Of a DNA stretch of 31,021 nt, positions 16,100 to 24,602 are shown one piece after another; the first letter of the stretch is position 1; the number at the start of each line of letters is the position of its first letter. The stretch is from contig PMOF01000299.1 of the NCBI GenBank assembly GCA_003162495.1, positions 1 through 31,021 on the forward strand, in the 5' to 3' direction. The notes beneath the pieces were generated by a model. It searched no databases. It was not told the origin of the DNA and was given only the letters and a program-made list of their open reading frames with translations. Both the position numbers and the translations under genes were made by a program. The stretch is from Acidobacteriaceae bacterium (GTDB lineage: Bacteria > Acidobacteriota > Terriglobia > Terriglobales > Acidobacteriaceae).

Positions 16100-16437
16100 A
16101 TGCTACCCGGTATGTTGGAGACGAATGTCGAGCGAATGCTTGCGGCCTATCCTACGATCTACCTTGCCTGTCATCGCGACCACATGCGGGCTGACGAGGC
16201 AGGCAACCCGCTCACGGAGAAGCAGGCCAGCGTGACCGGCGGTCGGCCAGGCTGACGCTGACCCCCGCCGGCAATCGAATCAAGGAAGAGAATACGGTGC
16301 TGAATCCGCAACTGGTGCGGCAGATGTTCCGGTTGATGCAGCCGGCCGAAGCGGAGCGGGCGCTTGCCGGAATGGAAAGCCTGGCTCAGGCTGCCGCGAT
16401 TCTGCTCAAGAGGAGAAGGAGAGTGAGGGAAGGATGA
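16100..16437 (+). pseudogene. MarR-family regulator disrupted by internal deletion
   Basis: Frame A (ATG 16100 or 16112 to TGA 16255) encodes LETNVERMLAAYPTIYLACH, then HMRADEAGNPLTEKQASV and stops. Frame B, open from about 16249 to TGA 16437, encodes RLTLTPAGNRIKEENTVLNP followed by a helical tail with QPAEAERALAGMESLAQAA. These are the N- and C-terminal dimerisation helices of one MarR family protein, in the right order but in different frames. The central winged helix-turn-helix (about 55-60 residues by family length) is missing. The remnant's stop overlaps the next gene's start in ATGA, so it was once translationally coupled to it. A sequencing or assembly error could explain a frameshift but not the missing domain. 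Confidence 0.75.
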
Positions 16438-16946
16438 AGATTGCTCTCGTTGGGTTCGGGGTGCTGTTGCTGCTGGTGGCGGTTGTGATCGCGATCGGAG
16501 CCATGCTGCCCAAGCGGCACGTGGTTGCGCGCAGTGCCGTGTTCATGGCGAGCCCCGAACGGCTCTTCCCGCTCATCGCCGGAAGCCAGGTCTGGCGGCC
16601 GGATGTGAAGGCCTGCGAACTGATCTCCGCGGACGGAGGTAATCAGTTTCAACGCGAAACGTCCAAGCGGGGCGAGACGATTCTTTATGAGCTGCAACAA
16701 AGCAGGCCTCCACTGGCCATCCAGCGGCGCATCGCCACCGAGAATCTTCCCTACGGCGGCACCTGGAGTTTTGTGCTCGAGCCGGCGAACGGCGAAACCC
16801 GGGTGCGGATTACCGAGGATGGAGAGGTCTACAACCCCGCCTTTCGGTTCGTTTCAAAATTCGTGATGGGCCAAACGGCGACGCTGGACGCGTACCTGAA
16901 AGCGATGGGGAAGGCCGTGGGCGAAAACGTGCGGATAGGGAACTGA
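16434..16946 (+). CDS. SRPBCC (START/polyketide cyclase-like) family protein with N-terminal membrane helix
   Basis: The 170-residue protein begins with a membrane anchor (about residues 4-26, ALVGFGVLLLLVAVVIAIGAML) followed by an SRPBCC domain: HVVARSAVFMASPERLFPLIAG, a QVWRPDVK segment and the closing helix FVSKFVMGQTATLDAYLKAMGKA. SRPBCC domains bind hydrophobic ligands in a deep pocket. ATG overlaps the MarR remnant stop (ATGA) and is preceded by a purine-rich strong ribosome site. MarR-SRPBCC pairs suggest ligand-controlled expression; here the repressor is lost, so expression may be constitutive. Confidence 0.8.
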   Translation: MKIALVGFGVLLLLVAVVIAIGAMLPKRHVVARSAVFMASPERLFPLIAGSQVWRPDVKACELISADGGNQFQRETSKRGETILYELQQSRPPLAIQRRIATENLPYGGTWSFVLEPANGETRVRITEDGEVYNPAFRFVSKFVMGQTATLDAYLKAMGKAVGENVRIGN

Positions 16947-16971
16947 TCGGGGCTTTGAGTTGAATAGGAAT

Positions 16972-17047
16972 TGGTGGAGCTGAGCGGGATCGAACCGCTG
17001 GCCTCCTCGTTGCGAACGAGGCGCTCTCCCAGCTGAGCTACAGCCCC
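16972..17047 (-). tRNA. tRNA-Ala (CGC anticodon)
   Basis: The minus strand folds as a standard 76-base tRNA: acceptor arms GGGGCTG and CAGCTCC (one G-T pair), D arm GTAGCTCAGCTGGGAGAGC, anticodon stem CCTCG/CGAGG around the loop TTCGCAA, T arm with GGTTCGATCC, and an encoded CCA end. The anticodon CGC reads GCG alanine codons. Confidence 0.96.
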
Positions 17048-17110
17048 ATAACTTCTTTATCTTATCAGCGCGCGGCAAATACGGAAAGGGCCGCCGATCC
17101 CAGCATTGCT

Positions 17111-17467
17111 TCAGTTTGAGTTGAGGGTCAGCGCAATTGGATGCTTCGGCTGGTAGAGGCCCACTTCGCCTCCACTGGGGAGTGGGATCTTGGTGATCGA
17201 ACCCCATCTCGCTTCGTGCAGTTCAGAACAGCGGACGCCCTTCTTCTCGAGTGCGGACATCTCGGCTTTTAGATCGTCGCACATGAAATACAACTCGTGC
17301 CGTTCATGCGCTTCGGCGGGGTGAACCGCCAGTTCCGCCGGCGGCAGCGCGAAGATCAGCCAACCGCGGCCTGCATCTACGGATGCAAATCCAAGTATGT
17401 CCCGGAGGAAAGCTCGATCGGCCGCTGCGTCCTTACTGTGAACGACTACATGGGCGCCAAAAATCAT
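17111..17467 (-). CDS. VOC (glyoxalase/bleomycin resistance) family protein
   Basis: The 118-residue protein has one VOC unit made of two beta-alpha-beta-beta-beta modules: IFGAHVVVHSKDAAADRAFLRDILGF, GWLIFALPPAELAVH, then ELYFMCDDLKAEMSALEKKGV and a final TKIPLPSGGEVGLYQPKHP. Members bind a metal and act as isomerases, dioxygenases or drug-binding proteins; the substrate cannot be told. AGGAG lies 8 bases before ATG. It follows rho by 26 bases on the same strand. Confidence 0.88.
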   Translation of the reverse strand: MIFGAHVVVHSKDAAADRAFLRDILGFASVDAGRGWLIFALPPAELAVHPAEAHERHELYFMCDDLKAEMSALEKKGVRCSELHEARWGSITKIPLPSGGEVGLYQPKHPIALTLNSN

Positions 17468-17493
17468 GAGCGTCGCTCCTCTTTGTGCATGCT

Positions 17494-18744
17494 TTACAGC
17501 TGATTCATGCTGGCCAGAAATTCGGCGTTGTTGCGCACCTTTTCCAGGCGGCTGACAACGACTTCCATGGCCTCCACCGGCGACAGCGGGTTGAGCACCT
17601 TGCGCAGCACCCAGATGCGCGATAGATCGTCCTTGGGAATGAGCAGTTCTTCTTTGCGGGTGCCGGAACGCTGGATGTCGATGGCCGGGAAGACACGCTT
17701 GTCCACCAGCTTGCGGTCCAGGATGATCTCCATGTTGCCGGTGCCCTTGAACTCCTCGAAGATAACTTCGTCCATGCGCGATCCGGTATCCACCAGGGCT
17801 GTGGCGATGATGGTCAATGAGCCGCCTTCTTCAATGTTGCGGGCCGCTCCAAAGAAGCGCTTGGGCCGTTGCAGGGCGTTTGAATCGACGCCGCCCGAGA
17901 GAACTTTGCCCGACGGAGGGACGATGGTGTTGTAGGCGCGGGCGAGGCGGGTGATCGAATCCAGCAGAATCACCACGTCGCGCTTGTGCTCCACCAGCCG
18001 CTTCGCTTTTTCAATCACCATTTCGGCTACCTGCACGTGGCGGGCTGCCGGCTCATCGAAGGTGGAGCTGATGACTTCGCCCTTTACCGAACGCTGCATG
18101 TCCGTCACTTCTTCAGGCCGCTCGTCGATCAGCAGGACGATCAGCACGACCTCAGGGTGGTTAGTCGAAACGGAGTTTGCGATCGACTGCAACAGCATGG
18201 TCTTGCCGGTGCGGGGGGGAGCCACGATGAGGCCGCGCTGGCCTTTGCCCACCGGCGTCAGCAGATCCATGACTCGGCCGCTGATGCCCTCGCGGACCGT
18301 CTCCATCTTGATGCGCTCCTGGGGATAGAGCGGGGTGAGGTTGTCGAAGAGAATCTTGTTGCGCGTCTCCTCCGGCGATTCGAAGTTGATGGCCTCGATC
18401 TTGACCAGGGCAAAATACTTCTCGCCCTCGTGCGGCGGCCGGACATTGCCGCTGATCGAGTCGCCGGTCTTGAGATCGAATTTTCGAATCTGGGAAGGCG
18501 AAACGTATATATCGTCCGGACCGGGCAGATAGTTGTAGTCGGGCGAGCGGAGGAAGCCGTAGCCGTCGGGCAAAATCTCCAGCACGCCTTCGGCGAAGAT
18601 GTGGCCCTCTTTTTCGCTTTGCGCCTGGAGAATCTTGAAGATCAGATCCTGTTTGCGAAGGCCGCTGGCGCCCGGGATTTCCAGGGTGCGCGCAATGCGG
18701 CTCAATTCGGTGATGTTTTTTTCTTTCAGTTCTGCGATGGTCAT
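17494..18744 (-). CDS. rho: Transcription termination factor Rho
   Basis: Rho is a hexameric RNA helicase that ends transcription and silences untranslated RNA. The 416-residue sequence has the N-terminal helical domain ([11 protein letters not shown]), the OSB RNA-binding domain (GYGFLRS, 61-67; [12 protein letters not shown]), Walker A A175-PPRTGK-T182, Walker [17 protein letters not shown], the Q/R-loop region [20 protein letters not shown] and the C-terminal [14 protein letters not shown]. No insertion domain is present. ATG is preceded by GTAGGTAAAC. The leader contains repeats (18851-18876) in its transcribed direction. The gene lies downstream of the omega-like gene on the same strand. 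Confidence 0.97.
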   Translation of the reverse strand: MTIAELKEKNITELSRIARTLEIPGASGLRKQDLIFKILQAQSEKEGHIFAEGVLEILPDGYGFLRSPDYNYLPGPDDIYVSPSQIRKFDLKTGDSISGNVRPPHEGEKYFALVKIEAINFESPEETRNKILFDNLTPLYPQERIKMETVREGISGRVMDLLTPVGKGQRGLIVAPPRTGKTMLLQSIANSVSTNHPEVVLIVLLIDERPEEVTDMQRSVKGEVISSTFDEPAARHVQVAEMVIEKAKRLVEHKRDVVILLDSITRLARAYNTIVPPSGKVLSGGVDSNALQRPKRFFGAARNIEEGGSLTIIATALVDTGSRMDEVIFEEFKGTGNMEIILDRKLVDKRVFPAIDIQRSGTRKEELLIPKDDLSRIWVLRKVLNPLSPVEAMEVVVSRLEKVRNNAEFLASMNQL

Positions 18745-18850
18745 GTTTACCTACGATGGGAGGGAGTTTGTGAGGGGGTATGAGAAGGGAAGTGCTCCAG
18801 AAGAAGACCGGGTGGGAGATTTAAGAGGCTGCCGGCGCATTCCGCGCCAC

Positions 18851-18876
18851 GGGCATCTCCCAAATGGGCATCTCCC
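18851..18876. repeat. Direct repeat GGGCATCTCCC x2 in the rho leader
   Basis: Two exact 11-base copies (18851-18861 and 18866-18876) are separated by AAAT, about 110-130 bases before the rho start. On the rho strand they read GGGAGATGCCC. They could be regulatory or simple slippage products. Confidence 0.5.
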
Positions 18877-18900
18877 GAATTCACGTGGACTATTGTAAAG

Positions 18901-18926
18901 CCGGAAAGGGCAGCTGCCTTTACCGG
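18901..18926. repeat. Imperfect 26-bp palindrome between omega-like gene and rho
   Basis: CCGGAAAGGGCAG and CTGCCTTTACCGG pair in 11 of 13 positions around AGCT with no loop. A partial duplicate (CCGGAAAGCTGCC) follows. On the minus strand TACAAT occurs just beyond it (18892-18897), a possible -10 box for rho. Confidence 0.4.
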
Positions 18927-18979
18927 AAAGCTGCCTTGAAAACAGTTGCCTGATTCAACTATACGCTTTGCGGGCGCGC

Positions 18980-19201
18980 TCAGGCAGCGCGGCGCCGCTC
19001 AACCGGCTGAGCCGCGGGCGCCGCAACCGGCGCTGCTGACCCAGGATTGGCGGTGTGAAAGCGGCCCAGAACTTCATTGGTGGTATCTTGCAGCCGTGTG
19101 TTCGGCTTGTGAAGCATACGGGTTGCCTTGCTAGCCAGTTGGCAGAGCTGGTAGCGATTGGACACATGAGAAAGTGCCCCAAATACTAAATCAGAACGCA
19201 T
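18980..19201 (-). CDS. RNA polymerase omega subunit-like protein
   Basis: From ATG 19201 (AAGGAGAG 8 bases upstream) the product is 73 residues. The core VSNRYQLCQLASKATRML resembles the omega/Rpb6 pattern NRFxLVxxAxxRARQ, followed by NTRLQDTTNEVLGRF and a low-complexity tail ending ERRRAA. Omega stabilises the beta' subunit of RNA polymerase. This short acidobacterial form is recalled from memory rather than shown by clear motif identity, so rpoZ is likely but not certain. A longer frame to 19471 exists without its own good start. Its location upstream of rho would suit a transcription-machinery role. Confidence 0.6.
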   Translation of the reverse strand: MRSDLVFGALSHVSNRYQLCQLASKATRMLHKPNTRLQDTTNEVLGRFHTANPGSAAPVAAPAAQPVERRRAA

Positions 19202-19862
19202 GACGAGTCTCTCCTTCTTGAAATCCTGCCCGGCCGGAACTACTTGGCGCCGCCGGTGCATCAGGGAAGCCAATTTGATCGAAGGCCGCCCTAATTTGCC
19301 GCTTCCAACCTTTAGACGCACAAGATGCGCATCCAGTTCAAAAACTTTGACGCACATTCGCACACCATGGAACAGGCTTTTCCCGAATCCGCGATATACA
19401 TGGCCGCCGGGGTTATCCATTTGCCCGTTTTCCCTTTTCCGGCGGAGGTCGAAACGCACCGGGGGCATCAACGGCTGAGCTTTCTGCTCATTATGATGCG
19501 GGAAATGATAGAAGGCTGTGCAAAATTGCTCACTGCAACTCGCACTTTTGGATGGTATTCCACAATATATAACGATCCGAATTTCGGGTCAACCGTTTTT
19601 TCCGGGCTTCTCCTCTTCAGGGTTGACCCAGAATTGATCCCGGACGTGCAATCAATAAGATTCATTAAATGAGACAGATAAGGTCCTCTTTTCGAGGTAG
19701 ATTCCGAGCGTCTCTCCCGCCACCGGCCTGCTCGTAATGCCAATTTGCCGTGTCGGGGCCTATCCGGGTACCGGGAATGTCGGATCTCGCCAATTGTAAT
19801 GACAAAACTCGACAATACGCGCAACGGTCCGAACCTCGGCCCAGCGCCCGATTTTCCCCGGC
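19202..19862. other. AT-richer region without a convincing gene; contains a long inverted repeat
   Basis: Several open frames exist on both strands but none has a plausible domain, ribosome site or neighbour-like codon use. AATTTCGGGTCAACC (19580-19594) faces GGTTGACCCAGAATT (19621-19635), pairing in 13 of 15 positions with nine contiguous; GATC flanks both outer sides. The part next to 19201 should hold the promoter of the omega-like gene. Confidence 0.5.
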
Positions 19863-21422
19863 CTACGCCCAATAGCTGCGGTCCAGGGTGCGGTATTGGA
19901 TGGCCTCGGCAAGGTGGGCCACGGCCAGGCTCTCGGCGCCTTCCAGATCGGCAATGGTGCGGGCAACCTTGAGAATGCGGTCATGTGCCCGGGCGGTCAG
20001 GCCCTGTTGCTGCATGGCCCGCTCCAGCAGCCGTTCGGCATCGGCACCCAGTTCGCAGTGGGTGCGAACCTGCCGCGTAGTCATCTGCGCGTTCGCGAAA
20101 ATCTTCTCCCCGGCCTTCATGAATCGTTGCCGCTGCCGGTCCCGGGCGGCCATCACCCGGCCGCGAATCTCGGTTGACCCCTCGGCTGCCGCTCCGCCAC
20201 GCAGCTCTTTGTATTGCACCGCCGGCACTTCAATGTGTATGTCGATGCGATCGAGCAACGGCCCAGAGACCTTCGACACATACCGCTGAATCATCGGCGG
20301 GGTGCACATGCATTCGCGCGACTTGTCGTTGAAGTAGCCGCAGGGGCATGGGTTCATGGCCGCCGCCAGCATGAAGCGCGCCGGAAAGCTGAGCGACATG
20401 GAGGCCCGCGCGATGGTCACCGTGTGGTCTTCGAGCGGCTGGCGCAGAACCTCAAGCACATTGCGCGGAAACTCCGGCAGCTCGTCGAGAAACAGGAGCC
20501 CGTTGTGCGCCAGCGAAACTTCGCCGGGGCGAGGTACGATTCCGCCGCCGATCAAGCCGGCATCGGAAATGGTGTGGTGGGGCGCGCGGAAAGGCCGCTG
20601 CGTCACCAGGCCTGCTGCTCCATCCAACACTCCGGCCACGGAGTGAATCTTGGTGGTTTCGAGAGCTTCGTCAAACGTGAGCGGCGCCAGGATGGACGGC
20701 AAGCGTTTGGCCAGCATGGTCTTTCCCGAGCCGGGCGGCCCGATCATCAGAATATTGTGGCTGCCGGCCGCGGACACCTCGAGCGCGCGCTTGGCGGTTT
20801 GCTGGCCGCGCACGTCTTTGAAGTCCACGTTGAAATGTTGCAGCTCGCCCAGCAGCGCCTCAGTCGATACCCGGAACGGCTCGCGCTGAATCGCGCCTAC
20901 CAACACCGAGTTGAGCAGTTCCAGCACATCGAGCAACGACGAGACCGGGTAGACATTCACACCTTCCACTACGGCGGCCTCGGCGGCGTTGGCTGCGGGC
21001 AAGATCAGGTTGGGAATGCCCTTCTCGCGTGCCAGGATGGCCACCGGCAACATGCCCGCTACGGCGCGCACACTGCCGTCGAGCCCCAGTTCGCCCACCA
21101 GCAGAAAGCGGCCGAGGTCGTTGATGCGCAGCGCGCCGTAAGCGCCGAGCAGTCCGACGGCTATGGGAAGATCAAAGCCCGCGCCTTCTTTTTTCATGTC
21201 GGCAGGGGCCAGGTTGATGGTGATGAAGGTGGGCGGGATCAGGTAGCCGGAGTTCTTGATCGCGGCGCGTACACGGTCGCGGCTCTCGCGCACCGCGGCA
21301 TCCGGCAGTCCCACGGTGTGGAAGACTTCCTTTTCCGCAACCACGCCGCTGTAGTCGACTTCAACGTCAATCAGGTTGGCGTCAATGCCGTATACCGCCG
21401 CGCTGAGGGCTTTGAAAAGCAT
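19863..21422 (-). CDS. comM: ComM/YifB family Mg-chelatase-like AAA+ ATPase
   Basis: From ATG 21422 ([23 protein letters not shown], the normal family start) the protein has 519 residues. It shows the N-terminal Lon-protease-like fold ([35 protein letters not shown]), Walker A GPPGSGKT, the [16 protein letters not shown] region, Walker [11 protein letters not shown], a cysteine cluster ([11 protein letters not shown]...CMC) and the C-terminal domain. ComM is a hexameric helicase for branch migration during natural transformation. The frame extends to 21512 but that start is atypical. It diverges from sdaA with a 110-base gap. Confidence 0.93.
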   Translation of the reverse strand: MLFKALSAAVYGIDANLIDVEVDYSGVVAEKEVFHTVGLPDAAVRESRDRVRAAIKNSGYLIPPTFITINLAPADMKKEGAGFDLPIAVGLLGAYGALRINDLGRFLLVGELGLDGSVRAVAGMLPVAILAREKGIPNLILPAANAAEAAVVEGVNVYPVSSLLDVLELLNSVLVGAIQREPFRVSTEALLGELQHFNVDFKDVRGQQTAKRALEVSAAGSHNILMIGPPGSGKTMLAKRLPSILAPLTFDEALETTKIHSVAGVLDGAAGLVTQRPFRAPHHTISDAGLIGGGIVPRPGEVSLAHNGLLFLDELPEFPRNVLEVLRQPLEDHTVTIARASMSLSFPARFMLAAAMNPCPCGYFNDKSRECMCTPPMIQRYVSKVSGPLLDRIDIHIEVPAVQYKELRGGAAAEGSTEIRGRVMAARDRQRQRFMKAGEKIFANAQMTTRQVRTHCELGADAERLLERAMQQQGLTARAHDRILKVARTIADLEGAESLAVAHLAEAIQYRTLDRSYWA

Positions 21423-21532
21423 GATGCAAGGTTGCACGAAGTCTATCACCGGCAGCCAACCCCGCGTGGTACTGAGACCAACCGTGTTCATCCGCCAGCC
21501 CGACTTACCCATTCCACGCTACAATCTGTTGC

Positions 21533-22942
21533 GTGACGACCAGTCTCTTCGACTTGTACAAAATCGGTGTCGGCCCTTCGAGTTCGCATACCATGGGACC
21601 CATGCGCGCGGCCTGCCGGTTTGCCAGGGAACTTGAACCGCGCGGAGAGCTCGCACGGGTGGCACGCGTGCAAGCGGATCTATTTGGATCGCTGGCGCTC
21701 ACCGGGATGGGCCACGCTACCGACCGGGCAGTCCTGCTTGGTTTGTCAGGCAACGAACCGGCATCGATCGATCCCGCGGTCATCGAGAGAACGGTTGGAG
21801 AAATTCGCGCGACCGGACGGATTCAACTTGCCGGAGTCAAATCGATCCCTTTTCAAGAATCGAGCGACCTTGTTTTCCACCGCTCGGTCATGTTTCCGCC
21901 CGGCGCGCTTACCCAGCATCCCAACGGATTACGGCTCACGGTCTTTGACGCGGCCGGCGCGGTGCTCGACGAGCGCACGTTTTTTTCCATCGGCGGCGGA
22001 TTCATCACCGAAGACGGCGTTGACCCGTCTATTCAAAATCAGCCGGCCATTCCGTTTCCCTTCCATAACGCCGCGGAGTTGCTGGCCACGGCGCAGGCCC
22101 ATGAGCTCTCCATCAGCCAGTTGATGCTTGAGAACGAGTGCGCCTTGGCGGCACGCGAAGCGGATCGCGCGCCGGTCCAGATCGTGCGCGAAGGGATCGA
22201 CCGTATCTGGCAAGCCATGCAGACCTGCGTCGAGCGCGGCATGAAGGCGGAAGGCATTCTGCCCGGCGGCTTGCAGGTGCGCCGCCGCGCGCGCCGACTG
22301 GCTGAACGATTGCGCGAGAAGGAAGCGGCTGGTGTGCGCAACGATCCGCTGGCGCCGCTCGACTGGGTCACGGTCTACGCCATGGCGGTGAATGAAGAGA
22401 ATGCCGCGGGCGGACGTGTGGTGACCGCGCCCACCAACGGCGCCGCAGGCGTGGTGCCCGCCGTGGCTCACTATTACGAGCGCTTCCTGCCCGAGGCCGA
22501 CCATGAGGGCCTGATGCGTTTCTTTCTTACATCGGCGGCCATTGGCATTCTTTACAAAGAGAACGCTTCGATCAGCGGCGCGGAGGTGGGCTGCCAGGGC
22601 GAGGTGGGCGTGGCCTGCTCAATGGCCGCTGGCGGACTCACGGCCGCTCTCGGCGGCACCAATGGACAGGTGGAGCACGCCGCGGAGATCGCGATGGAGC
22701 ACAACCTGGGGATGACCTGCGATCCTATCGGCGGCCTGGTGCAGATTCCCTGCATCGAGCGCAACGCGATGGGCGCGGCTAAGGCGGTGCAAGCCTCGCG
22801 CCTGGCGCTCAACGAGTCGGAAGCCCACAAGGTTTCGCTGGATCAGGTGATTCGAACCATGTACCTCACCGGCCTCGACATGCAATCGCGCTACAAGGAG
22901 ACCAGCCTCGCCGGCCTCGCCCTCAACATCATCGAGTGCTGA
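21533..22942 (+). CDS. sdaA: L-serine ammonia-lyase (L-serine dehydratase), single-chain type
   Basis: This enzyme converts L-serine to pyruvate and ammonia with a 4Fe-4S cluster. The 469-residue sequence starts at GTG with [21 protein letters not shown], the usual beta-domain opening, and the alpha part has [37 protein letters not shown] and [16 protein letters not shown]. The conserved cysteines fit the cluster ligands of the family. Both domains are fused, as in E. coli SdaA. The ribosome site is weak. It faces away from comM and stands alone. Confidence 0.95.
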   Translation: MTTSLFDLYKIGVGPSSSHTMGPMRAACRFARELEPRGELARVARVQADLFGSLALTGMGHATDRAVLLGLSGNEPASIDPAVIERTVGEIRATGRIQLAGVKSIPFQESSDLVFHRSVMFPPGALTQHPNGLRLTVFDAAGAVLDERTFFSIGGGFITEDGVDPSIQNQPAIPFPFHNAAELLATAQAHELSISQLMLENECALAAREADRAPVQIVREGIDRIWQAMQTCVERGMKAEGILPGGLQVRRRARRLAERLREKEAAGVRNDPLAPLDWVTVYAMAVNEENAAGGRVVTAPTNGAAGVVPAVAHYYERFLPEADHEGLMRFFLTSAAIGILYKENASISGAEVGCQGEVGVACSMAAGGLTAALGGTNGQVEHAAEIAMEHNLGMTCDPIGGLVQIPCIERNAMGAAKAVQASRLALNESEAHKVSLDQVIRTMYLTGLDMQSRYKETSLAGLALNIIEC

Positions 22943-23475
22943 GCCAGCCGGTTTGGAATCTGCGGACCTTCTCGTTCGGTGGCTGCGGCTGAGCTGCTGT
23001 GCTCTCTTGATTGCCCCCGTTAGCCTGCGCGAGCTGAACCTTTGGCTCAGGCTTTGCTCGCCGCATCCTTTTCCCGTTCAGCTTACTCAAGCACTCTCGC
23101 CCTGTTCTGCGCTGTGGCTGGCCTCACTCAGGAGATCGCATTCCTCAACTCGCTGTGGCAGTGGCTCATGGCGCGGATGCATCGCAAAGCGCGCGTGGGC
23201 GTGATGTTTTCGACGCTCTGTCTGGATGCGGCCGCTGCGTGCGATGGCGCGCGCCACATGTTTCTCATCGCTGTTTTCGGTGTGTCGTTCAGCTTGCTCA
23301 CTCTCCATCGCGCGCTCTTTGGCTCGGCAATACTTCGTTTGCAGTTCACGATTTCATCGCCGGCGCGGCGCTCGCATGGCTCAAGTCACACCACTTTATT
23401 GAAAGCGCACATCGATCCGTCCTTCCGCCTCCCAAAAATTGTTGACCCTTTTTCCACTCTTCCGTCGTTTTTTTC
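22943..23475. other. Intergenic region with no supported gene
   Basis: Open frames of 70-145 codons occur on both strands but show no domain, no convincing ribosome site and irregular codon use. The region may be a decayed gene. Its right end leads directly into the promoter of the small basic peptide. Confidence 0.4.
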
Positions 23476-23504
23476 TTGACACTTGCGATACATAAATCTA
23501 TACA
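23476..23504 (+). promoter_or_regulatory. Strong candidate promoter of the Lys/Ala peptide gene
   Basis: A perfect TTGACA (23476-23481) follows a T-run, then a 17-base spacer leads to TATACA (23499-23504). Transcription would start near 23511, about 58 bases before the ATG. Confidence 0.65.
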
Positions 23505-23568
23505 TTCATTCAACTGCAATTTAATATTGCAGAATCGATGCAACCCATCGAAAAGGGAGAATAGGCAA

Positions 23569-23640
23569 ATGGCAACTAAAAAGGCAGCCAAGAAGGCACC
23601 CGCGAAGAAGGCGGCAAAGAAGGCCGCAAAGAAGAAGTAG
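23569..23640 (+). CDS. 23-residue lysine/alanine-rich histone-H1-like peptide
   Basis: The peptide starts MATKKAAKKAPAKKAAKK and ends in three lysines before TAG. It is built only of Lys, Ala, one Pro, one Thr and the initial Met, with (A)AKK repeated, like the C-terminal tails of histone H1 and bacterial Hc1/AlgP-type proteins. GGGAGA and TAGGC lie shortly before the ATG. It has its own near-consensus promoter and a strong hairpin straight after, so it forms a complete one-gene unit of about 190 bases. It would be expected to bind nucleic acid or acidic surfaces. It could instead be the marker of a small RNA whose coding part is incidental, but varied AAA/AAG and GCA/GCC/GCG codons argue for selection on protein. 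Confidence 0.7.
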   Translation: MATKKAAKKAPAKKAAKKAAKKK

Positions 23641-23662
23641 TCGCGGCATCCAACCAAAAGGC

Positions 23663-23701
23663 AACACTGAGGGGGACGCAAGAAGCGTCCCCCTCAGTGT
23701 T
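23663..23701 (+). terminator. 17-bp hairpin terminator after the Lys/Ala peptide
   Basis: AACACTGAGGGGGACGC pairs perfectly with GCGTCCCCCTCAGTGTT around the loop AAGAA. The T-run after it is short (TTT including the last stem bases), so termination may be partly factor-assisted, or the stem may stabilise the RNA end. Confidence 0.75.
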
Positions 23702-23776
23702 TATGCGGAGTGATTAAACGCCAATGTTCATGCGGACGGAATAGACTTCAGGCAGAGAGAACGTTGTGGAGAGATC

Positions 23777-24529
23777 ATGACCCGTCGACGTTGGATCGCT
23801 GAACATTGGGATGAAGCCACCGCCACAATTACTGGCGCACAGGCTGAGCATTTGGCGCGCGTGCTGCGCGCTCAGCCCGGCATGGAGGCCGATGTGGTCG
23901 CGGGCGGCCATGTCTTCCACGCCGAGGTTGCCGCCGCCGCCCCGGGTGAGATCCGCTTCAATTTGATCGCCGAGGTCGAGGCCGACCCCGCGCTGCCCGT
24001 TACGATAGTCATGTCCATTTTCAAGTTCGATCGGATGGAGTGGGCCATCGAGAAGGCGACCGAGCTGGGGGTGGCCGCGGTGGCTCCGGTGATTGCGCGC
24101 CGTACGGAGAAGCATCTGGCCCTGGCCGCGGAGAAGCGCGCAGAGCGATGGCGGCGCATTGCGCATGAAGCTGCCCAGCAGGCGCGCCGCTCCGATGTGC
24201 CTCTCATTCACGCCCCGGCTCCGCTGGCCGAGCGTGTGCGAGCGGCGTCGATGGCAACGGGCCTCGCTTCGGGCTCTCGATTCATCGTCCTCGCCGAGCA
24301 GGAGCGCACCACCACATTGCGACTGGCGCTCGAAGAAGTCATTGCAGGCGCACAGGCGGATATGCCCACGCTGGAGATTGCGATCGGCCCCGAAGGTGGA
24401 TGGGCTGCGGATGAAGAGGCCCTCTTCGACGCTAACGGCTGGCGCGCCGCATCACTGGGCCCGCGCATCCTTCGCGCGGAAACCGCGGCCATCGCGGCGC
24501 TTGCGGTGGTTGCGTCGTGCCTGGAGTAG
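23777..24529 (+). CDS. rsmE: 16S rRNA (uracil-1498-N3)-methyltransferase RsmE
   Basis: RsmE methylates U1498 in the decoding region of 16S rRNA using SAM. The 250-residue protein has an N-terminal PUA-like domain (HLARVLRAQPG) and a SPOUT knotted domain with EWAIEKATELGVAAVAPV, HEAAQQARRSDVP, IAIGPEGGWAADEEALF and LGPRILRAETAAIAAL, all diagnostic. Length is typical. It stands after the peptide unit with its own start and converges on uxaA. Confidence 0.95.
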   Translation: MTRRRWIAEHWDEATATITGAQAEHLARVLRAQPGMEADVVAGGHVFHAEVAAAAPGEIRFNLIAEVEADPALPVTIVMSIFKFDRMEWAIEKATELGVAAVAPVIARRTEKHLALAAEKRAERWRRIAHEAAQQARRSDVPLIHAPAPLAERVRAASMATGLASGSRFIVLAEQERTTTLRLALEEVIAGAQADMPTLEIAIGPEGGWAADEEALFDANGWRAASLGPRILRAETAAIAALAVVASCLE

Positions 24530-24542
24530 AAGGCGGAATTTT

Positions 24543-24592
24543 CCCAGGTTCCAAAATAGAAAAGTCGGCGTGCCGCAAAGTTGAGACCTGGG
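24543..24592. repeat. Degenerate REP-like remnant between convergent rsmE and uxaA
   Basis: CCCAGGTTCCAAAATAGA (24543-24560) matches the left part of REP-like copy A in 14 of 18 positions, and ACCTGGG (24586-24592) can pair with its CCCAGGT. A decayed element or a weak terminator are both possible. Confidence 0.35.
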
Positions 24593-24602
24593 ATTCAACG
24601 TC

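Noticed and set aside
19325..19872. Two frames (115 codons plus, 134 codons minus)
   Set aside because: Neither resembles a protein family, and both run across the inverted repeat at 19580-19635.
20214..21536. 440-codon open frame on the plus strand
   Set aside because: It is antisense to comM, whose motifs are unmistakable. Its histidine/arginine/glutamine-rich translation is typical of a shadow frame in GC-rich DNA.
22953..23479. Overlapping plus- and minus-strand frames before the small peptide gene
   Set aside because: No domain, inconsistent codon use, no ribosome site. One frame even runs into the -35 box of the peptide promoter.
23569..23640. Peptide region as a simple AAG/GCN microsatellite
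   Set aside because: The codons vary (AAA/AAG, GCA/GCC/GCG), a start, stop and ribosome site are in place, and promoter and hairpin bracket it.
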